Shown: positions 44,797-56,455, counted from the first letter of the stretch. The stretch is DNA of 64,000 bases from CAZAYY01 sp964489525 (GCA_964489525.1 CAZAYY010000002.1:124001-188000); one strand, 5' to 3'. Made by a program: numbers and translations. The notes: generated by a model from the sequence alone, not told the origin.

Positions 44797-44803
44797 GGAG
44801 CAA

Positions 44804-44809
44804 ATTATA
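44804..44809 (-). promoter_or_regulatory. -10 box 7 nt before the Elp3 gene
   Basis: On the minus strand TATAAT is followed by TTGCTCC and the ATG at 44796. There is no room for a normal ribosome-binding site; the mRNA is probably leaderless. Confidence 0.55.
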
Positions 44810-45068
44810 TCATTCATGCTTTTTGGGCAGCGCCCAACCCTGCCTCGTTTGAAAGTCACCCGCCAGGAAAAAAATTCTACCCCGCGTGGCCCTCGACCCG
44901 ATATCTTTGCCGCGAATTGCGCGAATTTGCGCCAATGGCTGGGGGGTTCTATTTTGGTGGGTGCACGCCGTGCACCCCTTCGCGTCTTTCGCGTTATTCC
45001 GAGCTTTCGCGATCCACCGCCTTTTCCCCATCCTGTCCAGCCTGGAGAGGGGCTGGCGTGGTTTGGTT

Positions 45069-45074
45069 TATAAT
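45069..45074 (+). promoter_or_regulatory. -10 box 6 nt before the Trm9-like gene
   Basis: TATAAT, then TCAAGC, then the ATG at 45081. Together with the box at 44804-44809 it gives two divergent leaderless-type promoters about 260 bp apart. Confidence 0.55.
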
Positions 45075-45080
45075 TCAAGC

Positions 45081-45812
45081 ATGGATGCCAAAATTCGCCA
45101 GGCTTTACTGGATTTAAACCAGGCTTTTTACCAGGATTTTGCCACCTCGTTTTCGCAAACCCGCCGCCGGCTTCAGCCGGGTGTGGTGCGGGTGCTGGCT
45201 GGCCTCGACCCGGCTGCCAATCTGCTCGACCTGGGCTGTGGGAATGGCGAGCTCTGGCGCTGGCTGGCCGGGCGCGGCCACCACGGGCGCTACACCGGCC
45301 TGGATTTCAGCCCCGGTCTGCTTGAGGATGCTCACCAGGCCAACCCTACCCCTACCCAGGCCCAGTTTTTGCTGTGCGACCTTTCTTCCCCCGGCTGGCA
45401 GACCGGCCTGAACCCACCTTATGACGTGGTTTTTGCCTTTGCGGCGCTGCATCATATTCCCGGCGTCGCTCGCCGGTTGGCGTTGGTGCAGGATGCTGCC
45501 GGGCTGTTGGCCCCTGGGGGGCGCTTCATTCATTCTCACTGGCAGTTCTTAAATTCCCCTCGCTGGCAGGCGCGCGTCCAGCCCTGGGATCGTGCCGGGT
45601 TGGACCCCCAGGCCGTTGAGCCCGGCGATTACCTGCTCGACTGGCGCTCCGGTGGGACGGGTCTGCGCTATGTCCACATGTTCAGCGAAGCCGAGCTGGC
45701 CGAAATGGCCCAGCAAGCCGGTTTTTCTGTGGAAGAAACCTTTTCCTCAGACGGAAAAGAGGGCAACCTGGCCCTATACCAGACCTGGCGCAAACTTCCC
45801 GGCCCTGGATAG
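45081..45812 (+). CDS. SAM-dependent methyltransferase, Trm9/ALKBH8-like
   Basis: The 243 aa product is a class I methyltransferase with motif I LLDLGCGNGELW. Features beyond the fold point to the Trm9/ALKBH8 group: an N-terminal FATSFSQTR resembling the FSxTR box, ALHHIPG, LAPGGRF and a C-terminal RYVHMFSEAELAEMA that follows the RYYHVFxExELE pattern. In eukaryotes such enzymes methylate 5-carboxymethyl-U34, the Elp3-dependent product. It faces the Elp3 gene across 284 bp. A more general methyltransferase role cannot be excluded. Confidence 0.75.
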   Translation: MDAKIRQALLDLNQAFYQDFATSFSQTRRRLQPGVVRVLAGLDPAANLLDLGCGNGELWRWLAGRGHHGRYTGLDFSPGLLEDAHQANPTPTQAQFLLCDLSSPGWQTGLNPPYDVVFAFAALHHIPGVARRLALVQDAAGLLAPGGRFIHSHWQFLNSPRWQARVQPWDRAGLDPQAVEPGDYLLDWRSGGTGLRYVHMFSEAELAEMAQQAGFSVEETFSSDGKEGNLALYQTWRKLPGPG

Positions 45813-45814
45813 GC

Positions 45815-45820
45815 TATAAT
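45815..45820 (+). promoter_or_regulatory. -10 box before recO
   Basis: TATAAT lies 11 nt before the ATG at 45832, right after the methyltransferase stop. It would give recO its own short-leader transcript. Confidence 0.5.
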
Positions 45821-45831
45821 CTACCAGACCC

Positions 45832-46611
45832 ATGAGCAGAGAATCGCACTCGTTTAAACTGGAAGCCGTGGTTTTGCGCCACAGCGATTGGGGCGAAGCC
45901 GACCGGATTATCTCGCTGTTTACCCGCCAGCAGGGCAAAATTCGCGCGGTGGCGCGCGGTGTGCGCAAAATTCGCTCGCGCAAAGCCGGTCATCTCGAAC
46001 CGTTCACCCGCGTCACCCTCCAGCTCGCCAAAAGCAAAGATTTGCCCATCATCACCCAGGCCGAAACCATCAGCGCCCATTCCGAAATTCGCAGCGACCT
46101 GCTGCTGATTGGCTACGCGTCCTACGTGGTGGAAGTGCTCGATAAATTTACCTATGAAGAGGGCGAAAACATTCCCCTGTACAACCTGCTGGTGGATACG
46201 CTCAAACGCCTGTCTGCGCCGGAAGAACACCAGGATTTACAGCTTGTGGTGCGCTATTACGAACTGCGCCTGTTAGACCACATGGGCTTCCGGCCAGAAC
46301 TGTTTCGCTGTGTGTTTTGCGGCGAAGCCATCCAGCCGGAAGATCAATACTTCTCCGCCGAGCGTGGCGGGGCGGTTTGCCCGCGCTGTGGGACAGGTGT
46401 ACCGGGGATGCGCCCGGTTTCGCTCAACGCCCTGCGCTATCTGCGCCATCTCCAGCGCAGCAGCTACGCCGAAGCACGCCGTGCCCAACCCTCCGCCGAC
46501 CACTACCGCGAGATGGAAACACTCATCCAACACTACCTGACCTACATTCTGGAGCGCGGCTTAAATTCCCCTCGCTTCATCCGGCAGGTGCGCCCAGACT
46601 ACAAGCCCTGA
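45832..46611 (+). CDS. recO: DNA repair protein RecO
   Basis: The 259 aa product has the RecO order: an OB fold with FKLEAVVLRHSDWGEADRIISLFT at the N-terminus, LQLAKSKDLPIITQAE, then a helical part and a zinc site made of CVFCG and CPRCG. RecO loads RecA on gapped DNA with RecR and anneals strands. It is convergent with glyQS and ends one base before it. Confidence 0.95.
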   Translation: MSRESHSFKLEAVVLRHSDWGEADRIISLFTRQQGKIRAVARGVRKIRSRKAGHLEPFTRVTLQLAKSKDLPIITQAETISAHSEIRSDLLLIGYASYVVEVLDKFTYEEGENIPLYNLLVDTLKRLSAPEEHQDLQLVVRYYELRLLDHMGFRPELFRCVFCGEAIQPEDQYFSAERGGAVCPRCGTGVPGMRPVSLNALRYLRHLQRSSYAEARRAQPSADHYREMETLIQHYLTYILERGLNSPRFIRQVRPDYKP

Positions 46612-49605
<2,994 letters not shown>

Positions 49606-49842
49606 GCCATCACCAAAAAAATCTCAACTATGCTGCCGCATTCCCGTTATGGCCGCTCTGGCCTTGGAATTTGCGGCGTGCAGCCTCAAATTATACCCTA
49701 CGAAAGCTCGCAAGGAACTCTTTTGCCCGGTAGAGCGTCTTAATCTTAAATGCAGCCGCTGGCTGCACCGGTTGTTTGTTGCGGCGCGACAGGTCGTGCC
49801 CAATGCGGTGGGCAATCCCCCACCCGCATCAAGGAGGCTGCT

Positions 49843-52209
49843 ATGGTCCGAAAATTCTGGTTATCCGTGTTTTTACTGCTGGCAGTGGTTGTGTTGAGTT
49901 TTCCCGCTGCGCCTGCTCGTGCGGATGGAATCATCATTCCCGAACCGCCCTTTCCGGGGCCTTTTCCCATCCAGCAGCTCAACATCCGCTACCACCGCGT
50001 CCAGGTTCAAATCGAAGATCAGGTCGCCATCACCCGTGTGGACCAGGTGTTTCACAACCCCAATACGTTTGTGATTGAAGGTGAGTACGTTTTTCCGCTG
50101 CCCAAGGATGCTGTGGTCACCAACTTCAAGCTTTGGATTGATGGCGAACCGGTTGAAGGTGAAATTCTATCCGCCGAAGAGGCCCGCCGGATGTACGAAG
50201 AAATTGTCCGCAAAATGGTAGACCCCGCTCTGTTAGAGTATGCCGGGCATGGTGCCGTGCGCGCCCGCATTTTCCCCATCCAACCCGGCGAAGAGCGCCA
50301 GGTTGAACTGGAATATACCCAGGTGCTGCTGGCCGAAAACGGCCTGGTGCGCTACAGCTACCCCCTGAACACCGAGAAATTTTCTCGCCAGCCCCTGGAG
50401 CAGGTCAGCGTAAGCGTGGATGTGCGCTCCACGAGCGACCCCATCCGGGCGGTATATTCCCCCTCCCACCCGGTTGGCATCAGCCGGGATGGCGCTTTTC
50501 GGGTGACGGCCGGCTATGAAGACAAAAACGTCACCCCGGATAAGGATTTTGTGCTGGTCTATTCGGTGGGGGAGGGTGAGGCGCTCCACCTGCTCACCTA
50601 CCGCGACCCGAATGACCCCGCCGACCCAGACGGATTCTACCTGCTGCTGCTGGCGCCCCGCCCGGACATTCAGCCGCGCGTCGTCCCCAAGGATGTCATC
50701 GTGGTGCTGGACCGCTCAGGCAGCATGGATGGCGAAAAATTTCGCCAGGCCCAGGCCGCCCTTACCTTCATTCTCGAACGCCTGAACCCTGAAGACCATT
50801 TTAACTTAATCACCTTCAGCACCGGTGTGGACCTGTACGCCCAGCGCCTGCAGATGGCCAGCGAAGCCCAGGAAGCCATCCAATGGGTGCAGCAGGCTCG
50901 CGCCGCCGGCAGCACGAATATCCACCTGGCGCTGCTCGAAGCCGTCGCCCTGGCCAACACCGAGCGCCCCACCTTCATCATCTTCCTGACCGATGGCCTG
51001 GCCACCGAAGGCGTGATAGACAGCGACCAGATTATCAATGCCTTCAGCCGCGAAGCCAGCGACAACATCCGCCTGTTCACCTTTGGCGTGGGCTACGATG
51101 TAGACACCTATTTACTCGATTCGCTGGCCCAGGCTCACCTGGGGGCGAGCACCTATGTCACCCCCGGTGAAAAAATTGACGAAATTGTTTCGGGGTTCTA
51201 CGAAAAAGTTTCTACCCCTGTTCTGACCGACCTGTCTCTCGATTTTGGCTCGGCCAATGTATTCGAGCGCTACCCCGACCCACTGCCCGATTTGTTTGTC
51301 GGCTCGCAAATTGTCGCCGTTGGCCGTTACCGGGGCGAGTGGTCCGGTGCGATTGCCCTGACGGGCGTGGTGGACGGCCAGCCGCAAACGTTCACCTTCC
51401 CCAACCAGGTGCTGCCTGCTGAGTCGCTGGGCGAGATCCAATCAGCCATCCCGCGCCTGTGGGCCACCCGTAAAATTGGCTACCTGCTCAACCAGGTGCG
51501 CCTGAACGGGCCAGATGAAGAAACCATAGACCAGATTGTCCGCCTGAGCATTCGCTATGGCATTGTCACCCCTTACACCTCGTACCTGGTGACTGAGCCC
51601 GAAGCCCTCAGTACCAGCGAACAAGAGCGCATTGCCCGTGAATCCTTCTCGAACCAGGCCGCTGCCCCGGCTGCGCCTTCTTCCGGCCAGGAAGCCGTGG
51701 AAAAAGCCCAGGCGCAGAGCAGCCTTGCCGGGGCGGATGTCAGCGCCGCCCCGCCGGAGGAATTCGCCTCCCAACTCAAGGTGATTGGGGCGCGCACTTA
51801 CCTGCTGGTTAACGGCGTCTGGACCGACACCGGCTTTGACCTTGAAACCATGCAGACGATAAAAGTAGCTTTTCTATCGGATGATTACTTTACGCTGCTT
51901 TCCGCCTACCCTGCCCTGGCCGCACCTTTTGCCCTGGGCGAGCGGGTGATCGCCTTCGCCGGTGGGACGGCCTACGAGTCCGTCTCGACGGACAGCCCGG
52001 TGGAACCGATTCAAATCGACCCAACGCCCACCCCCACCACAGTCCCGCTGCCCACCCAGCCCGGCTCCACCCCGGTCGAACCTGCTCCCGGCCAGCCAAC
52101 CCCCTCGCCCGACCCATCCGGGCCGCTGGCCTGCCTGGGCGGTTTGTTGGTCATTTTACTGCTGCCGCTGGCCTTCTGGCTGCGCCGCTTGTTGATTGCC
52201 GCCGGGTAA
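49843..52209 (+). CDS. VIT and VWA domain surface protein
   Basis: AAGGAGG five bases before the ATG at 49843 fixes the start. The 788 aa product has a signal peptide (FPAAPARA), a VIT domain (about 45-170) with VFHNPNTFVIEGEYVFPLP and EILSAEEARRMYEEIV, and a von Willebrand A domain (about 283-460) with the intact metal site DRSGS (Asp290, Ser292, Ser294). A Pro/Thr-rich stalk and a C-terminal helix with basic residues (ending RRLLIAAG) anchor it. The architecture recalls inter-alpha-trypsin inhibitor heavy chains; adhesion is likely. Confidence 0.93.
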   Translation: MVRKFWLSVFLLLAVVVLSFPAAPARADGIIIPEPPFPGPFPIQQLNIRYHRVQVQIEDQVAITRVDQVFHNPNTFVIEGEYVFPLPKDAVVTNFKLWIDGEPVEGEILSAEEARRMYEEIVRKMVDPALLEYAGHGAVRARIFPIQPGEERQVELEYTQVLLAENGLVRYSYPLNTEKFSRQPLEQVSVSVDVRSTSDPIRAVYSPSHPVGISRDGAFRVTAGYEDKNVTPDKDFVLVYSVGEGEALHLLTYRDPNDPADPDGFYLLLLAPRPDIQPRVVPKDVIVVLDRSGSMDGEKFRQAQAALTFILERLNPEDHFNLITFSTGVDLYAQRLQMASEAQEAIQWVQQARAAGSTNIHLALLEAVALANTERPTFIIFLTDGLATEGVIDSDQIINAFSREASDNIRLFTFGVGYDVDTYLLDSLAQAHLGASTYVTPGEKIDEIVSGFYEKVSTPVLTDLSLDFGSANVFERYPDPLPDLFVGSQIVAVGRYRGEWSGAIALTGVVDGQPQTFTFPNQVLPAESLGEIQSAIPRLWATRKIGYLLNQVRLNGPDEETIDQIVRLSIRYGIVTPYTSYLVTEPEALSTSEQERIARESFSNQAAAPAAPSSGQEAVEKAQAQSSLAGADVSAAPPEEFASQLKVIGARTYLLVNGVWTDTGFDLETMQTIKVAFLSDDYFTLLSAYPALAAPFALGERVIAFAGGTAYESVSTDSPVEPIQIDPTPTPTTVPLPTQPGSTPVEPAPGQPTPSPDPSGPLACLGGLLVILLLPLAFWLRRLLIAAG

Positions 52210-52237
52210 ACCGGCCTCTGCTTCCTTTGGAGGGGTG

Positions 52238-52312
52238 CCCCTGGCAGATCGGGACGCAGGCATGGCTTCACCATCCCACCATGCTGAAATCCGGGTCTGC
52301 CAGGGGTTTTTT
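52238..52312 (+). terminator. Intrinsic terminator after the VIT-VWA gene
   Basis: An 11-bp stem, CCCCTGGCAGA (52238-52248) with its complement (52296-52306), is followed by T6. The long loop holds a smaller inner hairpin (GCATGG/CCATGC). Confidence 0.7.
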
Positions 52313-52314
52313 GT

Positions 52315-52971
52315 TCAGTTCAGGCTGAGGGTGTTAAAACTGCTGCGTTCGTTGCCCAGCATGGCCCGCAGCAGGGCCAGTTCTTTCCTGTAGGTGCGCA
52401 GCAGCCTGCCCACCAGCGCTTCACCATCGTTTTCTTCCAAAAAACTCTGTTTTTCAGCCAGGGGGGTTTGCAGTAGCGCCGCCCCAAAGTACACCAGCCG
52501 TTCGGGGTCGCGCGGCATGGCCTCCAGGTCAATTTCCAGGTTACCTGATTCGGCCAGCAAACGCAGATATTCCACAACCCACGGGCGCAGGGCCTGTCCA
52601 TCCTGGCGAAAGCCCTCCGGGTCGGGCAGGGCCAGCTTCAAAGGCTCCACCAGTCCCATCAGGTAGGGCTTTGAGCGAACCAACTGCACAATCCGGAAGC
52701 GGGTTTCGCCAATAATCGTAATATTGCTTCTCCCGCCGGACAGCGGTTCGTGTTGGGCAATGGCCGCTGCGCAGCCCACTTCATGGGGCGTGGTTTCAGT
52801 TTCTCCGGCTTCCTGCCCCTCGCGAATCAGCACCACCCCAAATGGGCTGGCGGTTTGCAAACATTCAGCCACCATCTGCCGGTAGCGTGGTTCAAAAATA
52901 TGCAGCCTCATGGGCAGCCCGGGGTACAACACGGTGTTCAGCGGAAAAAGGGGGATTTGCAGCAGTTCCAT
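52315..52971 (-). CDS. LON substrate-binding-domain protein
   Basis: The 218 aa product is the N-terminal (LAN) domain of Lon proteases standing alone: IPLFPLNTVLYPGLPMRLHIFEPRYRQM at the start and GETRFRIVQL in the middle; no ATPase or protease part is present. Stand-alone LON-domain proteins are common; their task is not settled. The start lies 6 nt after TACAAT, so the mRNA is probably leaderless. Confidence 0.93.
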   Translation of the reverse strand: MELLQIPLFPLNTVLYPGLPMRLHIFEPRYRQMVAECLQTASPFGVVLIREGQEAGETETTPHEVGCAAAIAQHEPLSGGRSNITIIGETRFRIVQLVRSKPYLMGLVEPLKLALPDPEGFRQDGQALRPWVVEYLRLLAESGNLEIDLEAMPRDPERLVYFGAALLQTPLAEKQSFLEENDGEALVGRLLRTYRKELALLRAMLGNERSSFNTLSLN

Positions 52972-52977
52972 GGTTGA

Positions 52978-52983
52978 ATTGTA
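52978..52983 (-). promoter_or_regulatory. -10 box 6 nt before the LON-domain gene
   Basis: On the minus strand TACAAT, then TCAACC and the ATG at 52971. No Shine-Dalgarno sequence is present. Confidence 0.5.
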
Positions 52984-53069
52984 TCGTTTTCTTGCCCGGA
53001 TTGGAATAGCAAATCCCCTCCGCCGCCCGGCGACCTGTCCCTACGGCATGATTGGGGTTCCTCCACCCT

Positions 53070-53100
53070 CCGGTAGGGGCGGACGGCGTCCGCCCGTCCG
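53070..53100. repeat. Dispersed repeat, family A (copy 2)
   Basis: CCGGTAGGGGCGGACGGCGT and the following bases match the reverse complement of 35381-35410 with few changes. A third copy lies 250 bp to the right. Confidence 0.55.
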
Positions 53101-53347
53101 CCGAGAAACCTTGCCCCATTCCAAAAGGTTCCTCCGACTGCGCCGTTTGGAGTGACATGCGGGGTTTAAGTCCCCTTATTTGCCGCAGGCAAAATGGGGG
53201 GACCCGGCGCAGCCGGAGGGGGGTCAGTTCACCGTCCACGAATTTTGCGCCACGAATACACGAATGGGGAACCCCCTCCGGCCTGGCGGCCACATCCCCC
53301 AAATGGGCGCCGGGTACGGCGCACCATTTATGGGAGGGTCAATTCCA

Positions 53348-53370
53348 GGTTATCCTCCGGTAGGGGCGGG
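53348..53370. repeat. Dispersed repeat, family A (copy 3)
   Basis: These 23 bp are the exact reverse complement of 35397-35419; the core word is TCCGGTAGGGGCGG. Confidence 0.65.
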
Positions 53371-53590
53371 TCGCCGCGCAGCGGAAACAGACACAAAACC
53401 GCCCTGTTTCCCTTCGGCACAGCCTGCCCGGCCCACCCGCAAACCCGCCCATCCCGCCGGTGAATTGCGCTCACAGGCAAGGACAGGTCTGCGGGTGCTG
53501 CAGTAATCATTTCGCCGCATTTGGGGACCCGCTATCCCAGTACACGATTCAATTTACCCCGTAAAACCAATTTTACTTCCCCTGGGTTAA

Positions 53591-53633
53591 AACAAAACCC
53601 GCTCTGTGCCATAAGGTTTACACAAAGCGGGTT
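53591..53633 (-). terminator. Intrinsic terminator of the photolyase operon
   Basis: Arms AACCCGCT-C-TGTG and CACA-A-AGCGGGTT (53596-53608, 53621-53633) pair with one mismatch around a 12-nt loop. On the minus strand a TTTTGTTTT run follows. It lies 24 bp after the stop of the peroxiredoxin-like gene. Confidence 0.8.
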
Positions 53634-53656
53634 GTTCGCAGGGATGCCCTACGCCT

Positions 53657-54136
53657 TTATACTGCCATTTCGTTTAACTCGGCGGCCAGTGAAAGAATTT
53701 CTTCATTGGCAGGAATGTCCGACATATTGTGCCCGTAGTGAACGTAGCGAGCCACACCCTGCATATCCACCAACACCTGGGCAGGCATTCGCCCCAGCTT
53801 GAACAGGTTCACTTCCTGCCCGTAGCGTTTCAACACCGTGGCCGTAGGGTCGGGCAGTCCAATGAAGGGCAGGTCATTCTTGGTGAAATAGTCTGTGAAG
53901 CCCCTGGCGTTTTCCGGGCCAACCACCACCACCACGGTATTCAAAGCGAGAAATTGGTCATAGTCCTGGCGCAACTGCGCCATGTGCCGTTGGCAGAATG
54001 GTCAGGTAAAGGTGCGGTTGAACACCAGTAATACATTCTGCTTGCCTTTGAAATCGGACAGCCGCACGAGGTTTCCCTGGTAGTCCTCCAGGCTGAACGC
54101 TGGGGCGGGTAGGTCTAATTGCACTCGATTCGCCAT
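53657..54136 (-). CDS. Peroxiredoxin-like protein with in-frame UGA (probable selenoprotein, UxxC)
   Basis: The frame from the ATG at 54136 is preceded by AAAGGAG and encodes MANRVQLDLPAPAFSLEDYQ... up to LLVFNRTFT, then a TGA (54002-54004), then PFCQRHMAQLRQDY and the rest of a redoxin to the true stop: 159 residues with the UGA read as residue 45. In relatives this position is the first Cys of a CPxC site, so UGA stands for selenocysteine in U-P-F-C48. A 6-bp hairpin (53967-53982) starts 19 nt after the UGA. Normal gene callers would report only 108 residues from 53983. Alternatives are a nonsense mutation or sequence error. It is the last gene of the photolyase operon. Confidence 0.75.
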
Positions 54137-54185
54137 GTGTACTCCTTTCGATCGAATCATCAAGTCCCCTTACTTTTGTTATAGT

Positions 54186-54953
54186 TCAATTGCTCAAATT
54201 TACCAACTGGTTTAAGGCATCAATGGTTGCAGAAACAACCAGGTCTTGCTGGCTTCTCTTATCCAGGGTGGCGGGCAGGTCACCGGCCTGCTCACCATAC
54301 CAACCAAACCCGGCATGGTTGCCGCCATCCACCGCCACCCATTGGGTGTTTTCAGGCAGCAGGCTGCGGCTGGCATCAATTTTGTCAGGCGTGGTCAGCC
54401 CGTCCAGCGTGCCATAAATCGAGGCAACTTGCAGATCGCTGCTGGAGAGATTGTTGTTGGTCGCCGGGTAAGACGCCCACAGCACCAGCCCCTGCACCTG
54501 TTCCGGATGGTTGTAGGCATAGGCCGCCGCCATCGCCCCACCCAGCGAGTGACCGCCCACCGCCCAGGAACGGATTTCCGGGAAGGCTGCCATAATTTCG
54601 TCTGCGGCGTTGGGGTTGAAGACAGCGAAGTTGAGCGGCATGCCCGGCACCACCACTAAATAGCCCTGGGCAGCGATCTCGCGGGCTAGGGGTGCGTAAG
54701 CCTCCGGCGCCACCCGCGCCCCCGGATAAAAAATAAACCCGACCTGCGGTGCGCTGCCCTGCGGCCTGAAAGACAGCCAGGGCTCGCTGGCTACTTCCAC
54801 TACGGAACCTTCCGCCAGGGCGGCCAAAGCGGTGGGTTCTGGATCGGGAATGTTCAACCCCCACCAGGCAAACCCGGCCGTCCCGGCCAGTAGAAAAATG
54901 CCAAACCCCATTAAAGTCACCAGGGTGATGCGAAGCCATTTTCGTTGTTTCAT
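54186..54953 (-). CDS. Membrane-anchored alpha/beta hydrolase
   Basis: The 255 aa product has an N-terminal anchor helix (residues about 8-32), then an alpha/beta hydrolase: VGFIFYPGARV (oxyanion region), GHSLGG with the nucleophilic Ser, an acid in YGTLDG and the late His in GGNHAGFG. The substrate is unknown. AAAGGA precedes the ATG. It sits 18 bp after the photolyase and 49 bp before the peroxiredoxin-like gene, all in one direction. Confidence 0.9.
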   Translation of the reverse strand: MKQRKWLRITLVTLMGFGIFLLAGTAGFAWWGLNIPDPEPTALAALAEGSVVEVASEPWLSFRPQGSAPQVGFIFYPGARVAPEAYAPLAREIAAQGYLVVVPGMPLNFAVFNPNAADEIMAAFPEIRSWAVGGHSLGGAMAAAYAYNHPEQVQGLVLWASYPATNNNLSSSDLQVASIYGTLDGLTTPDKIDASRSLLPENTQWVAVDGGNHAGFGWYGEQAGDLPATLDKRSQQDLVVSATIDALNQLVNLSN

Positions 54954-54971
54954 CCTACAATCCTTTCGAAA

Positions 54972-56405
54972 TTATTCTGCGATTTCCAGGGTTTGGGTCA
55001 CCCGGTAGGCCGCCAGCGCTCGTTCGCGTGCCCAGGCGTGGTCTACAATCGGGTTGGGGTAATCCACCCCGATACGCACGCCGGCCTGGCGCTGGACATC
55101 GGCGGGCATCTCCCACGGGGCATGGATGTATTTTGCCGGCACACGGGCCAGTTCGGGCACATACCGCCGGATGAAATCGCCTTCCGGGTCAAACTTCATG
55201 CTTTGCAAAACCGGGTTAAACACCCGGAAGTAAGGCGCCGCATCGGTTCCGGTGCCAGCCGCCCACTGCCAGCCGCCGTTGTTGGAAGCCGGGTCGCCGT
55301 CAATCAACTGCTGCATAAACCATTCTTCGCCCAGCCGCCAATCCACCAGCAGGTCTTTGGTCAGGAACGAGGCCGCAATCATGCGCAGGCGGTTGTGCAT
55401 CCAGCCCGTTTGGGCAAGCTGGCGCATGGCCGCATCTACAATCGGGTAGCCGGTCTGGCCGCGCCGCCAGGCGGCAGCGTCGCTGTTCTCATTGGCCCAG
55501 GCAATCTCGCGAAATTCGGGGCGAAAACTCTGCTTGAGCACAAAGGGAAAATGATACAAAATGGCCTGGTAAAACTCGCGCCAGATCAGCTCGTTCAGCC
55601 AGGTTTCGGCGCTCTTGTGGGCGGCTTCGTTGGGTGCAGTTTGCATCGCCACCAGCGCCGAGACCACCGCCTGCCGGGCCGAGAGCATCCCGAAGCGCAG
55701 GTAAGGCGACAGGCCGGAGGTGCTGTTTAAATCGGGGAAGTTGCGCTCCTCGGCGTAGCGGTATACCGGTGCATCTGCATTTTCGCCCACGAAGGCCTCC
55801 AACCGGCGCAGCGCTTCGGCTTCCCCGGCTTTGAAGGGTACGCTTTTGGGCAGTTCCGGGTGGGCCGGGATGGGCATGCCCGGGATGCCCGCCGGGGTGG
55901 GGATGGCGTCCGGGGCCGGCAGCACGCTGTGTATACCCGGCAGCGGCAGGCTTTTCCAGGTTTTGCTGAACGGCGTAAACACCGTGTACGGCGAGCCACC
56001 GGCTTTGATGACCTCGGCCGGGTGTTGGGCGGTCAGCCCGCGGGTCAGCTCCAGCGGGGCAAGTGCGGCGATTTTTGCATCCCGCCGGGCGGCGTAGGGG
56101 GTGTAGTCTTCCTCGGCAATAATCAGCCCGGCTCCGGTTTCGCGCAGCAGGGCAGGCAGCACCTTCTCAGGCCGCCCGGCCCGCACGACAAGGTGGCTGC
56201 CGCGAGTCCGTAGGCCCGTATCCAGCGCGCGCAGCCCGTCCAGCAAAAACGCCGTCCGTTTTTCGCCCACGTAGGGCGACTGCCACAGCCGGCTGTCCAG
56301 CACATACACCGGAATCACCTCGCCGCCCGCTTCCAGCGCCCGGTTCAGCGCCTGGTTGTCGGCGAGTCTTAAGTCTTTGCGAATCCACCAAACGATTGTG
56401 TTCAT
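54972..56405 (-). CDS. phrB: Deoxyribodipyrimidine photolyase (CPD class I)
   Basis: The 477 aa product matches photolyases throughout: VWWIRKDLRLADNQAL at the N-terminus (antenna-binding domain, 1-130), then the helical FAD domain with TSGLSPYLRFGMLS, WLNELIWREFYQAILY, GYPIVDAAMRQLAQTGWMHNRLRM (FAD site), DWRLGEEWFMQ and DGDPASNNGGWQWAAGTGTDAAPYFR. It repairs pyrimidine dimers with blue light. It is the first gene of a three-gene operon, behind a consensus promoter carrying TTGTACA boxes. Confidence 0.96.
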   Translation of the reverse strand: MNTIVWWIRKDLRLADNQALNRALEAGGEVIPVYVLDSRLWQSPYVGEKRTAFLLDGLRALDTGLRTRGSHLVVRAGRPEKVLPALLRETGAGLIIAEEDYTPYAARRDAKIAALAPLELTRGLTAQHPAEVIKAGGSPYTVFTPFSKTWKSLPLPGIHSVLPAPDAIPTPAGIPGMPIPAHPELPKSVPFKAGEAEALRRLEAFVGENADAPVYRYAEERNFPDLNSTSGLSPYLRFGMLSARQAVVSALVAMQTAPNEAAHKSAETWLNELIWREFYQAILYHFPFVLKQSFRPEFREIAWANENSDAAAWRRGQTGYPIVDAAMRQLAQTGWMHNRLRMIAASFLTKDLLVDWRLGEEWFMQQLIDGDPASNNGGWQWAAGTGTDAAPYFRVFNPVLQSMKFDPEGDFIRRYVPELARVPAKYIHAPWEMPADVQRQAGVRIGVDYPNPIVDHAWARERALAAYRVTQTLEIAE

Positions 56406-56426
56406 CCTTTATGTCTCCTGGTTTAT

Positions 56427-56455
56427 ATTGTACATATATTGTACAAATATGTCAA
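56427..56455 (-). promoter_or_regulatory. Photolyase promoter
   Basis: On the minus strand TTGACA (56455-56450), 17 bp and TACAAT (56432-56427) form a near-perfect sigma-70 promoter, 21 bp before the start of phrB. It is overlapped by TTGTACA boxes. Confidence 0.8.

Larger units (their letters stand above)
52984..53590. other. Intergenic region of decayed repeats
   Basis: About 680 bp between the LON-domain gene and the redoxin gene hold no supported gene. It contains two copies of dispersed repeat family A (53070-53100 and 53348-53370), stretches of the 'gccacgaatacacgaat' kind and GC-rich palindromes. Open frames across it have repeat-like low-complexity translations and no start signals. 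Confidence 0.6.

Noticed and set aside
44797..45078. N-terminal extension of the Elp3 protein
   Set aside because: The extra residues are basic, repeat-like and unlike Elp3, and a TATAAT box lies inside that segment just before the chosen start.
53180..53506. Proline/glycine-rich open frame between the LON-domain and redoxin genes
   Set aside because: It spans dispersed repeats, has no start signal and no recognisable fold.
53657..53983. Short 108 aa redoxin starting at 53983
   Set aside because: It would lack the whole N-terminal strand and the redox site, and its ATG has no ribosome-binding site, while the ATG at 54136 has an ideal one.
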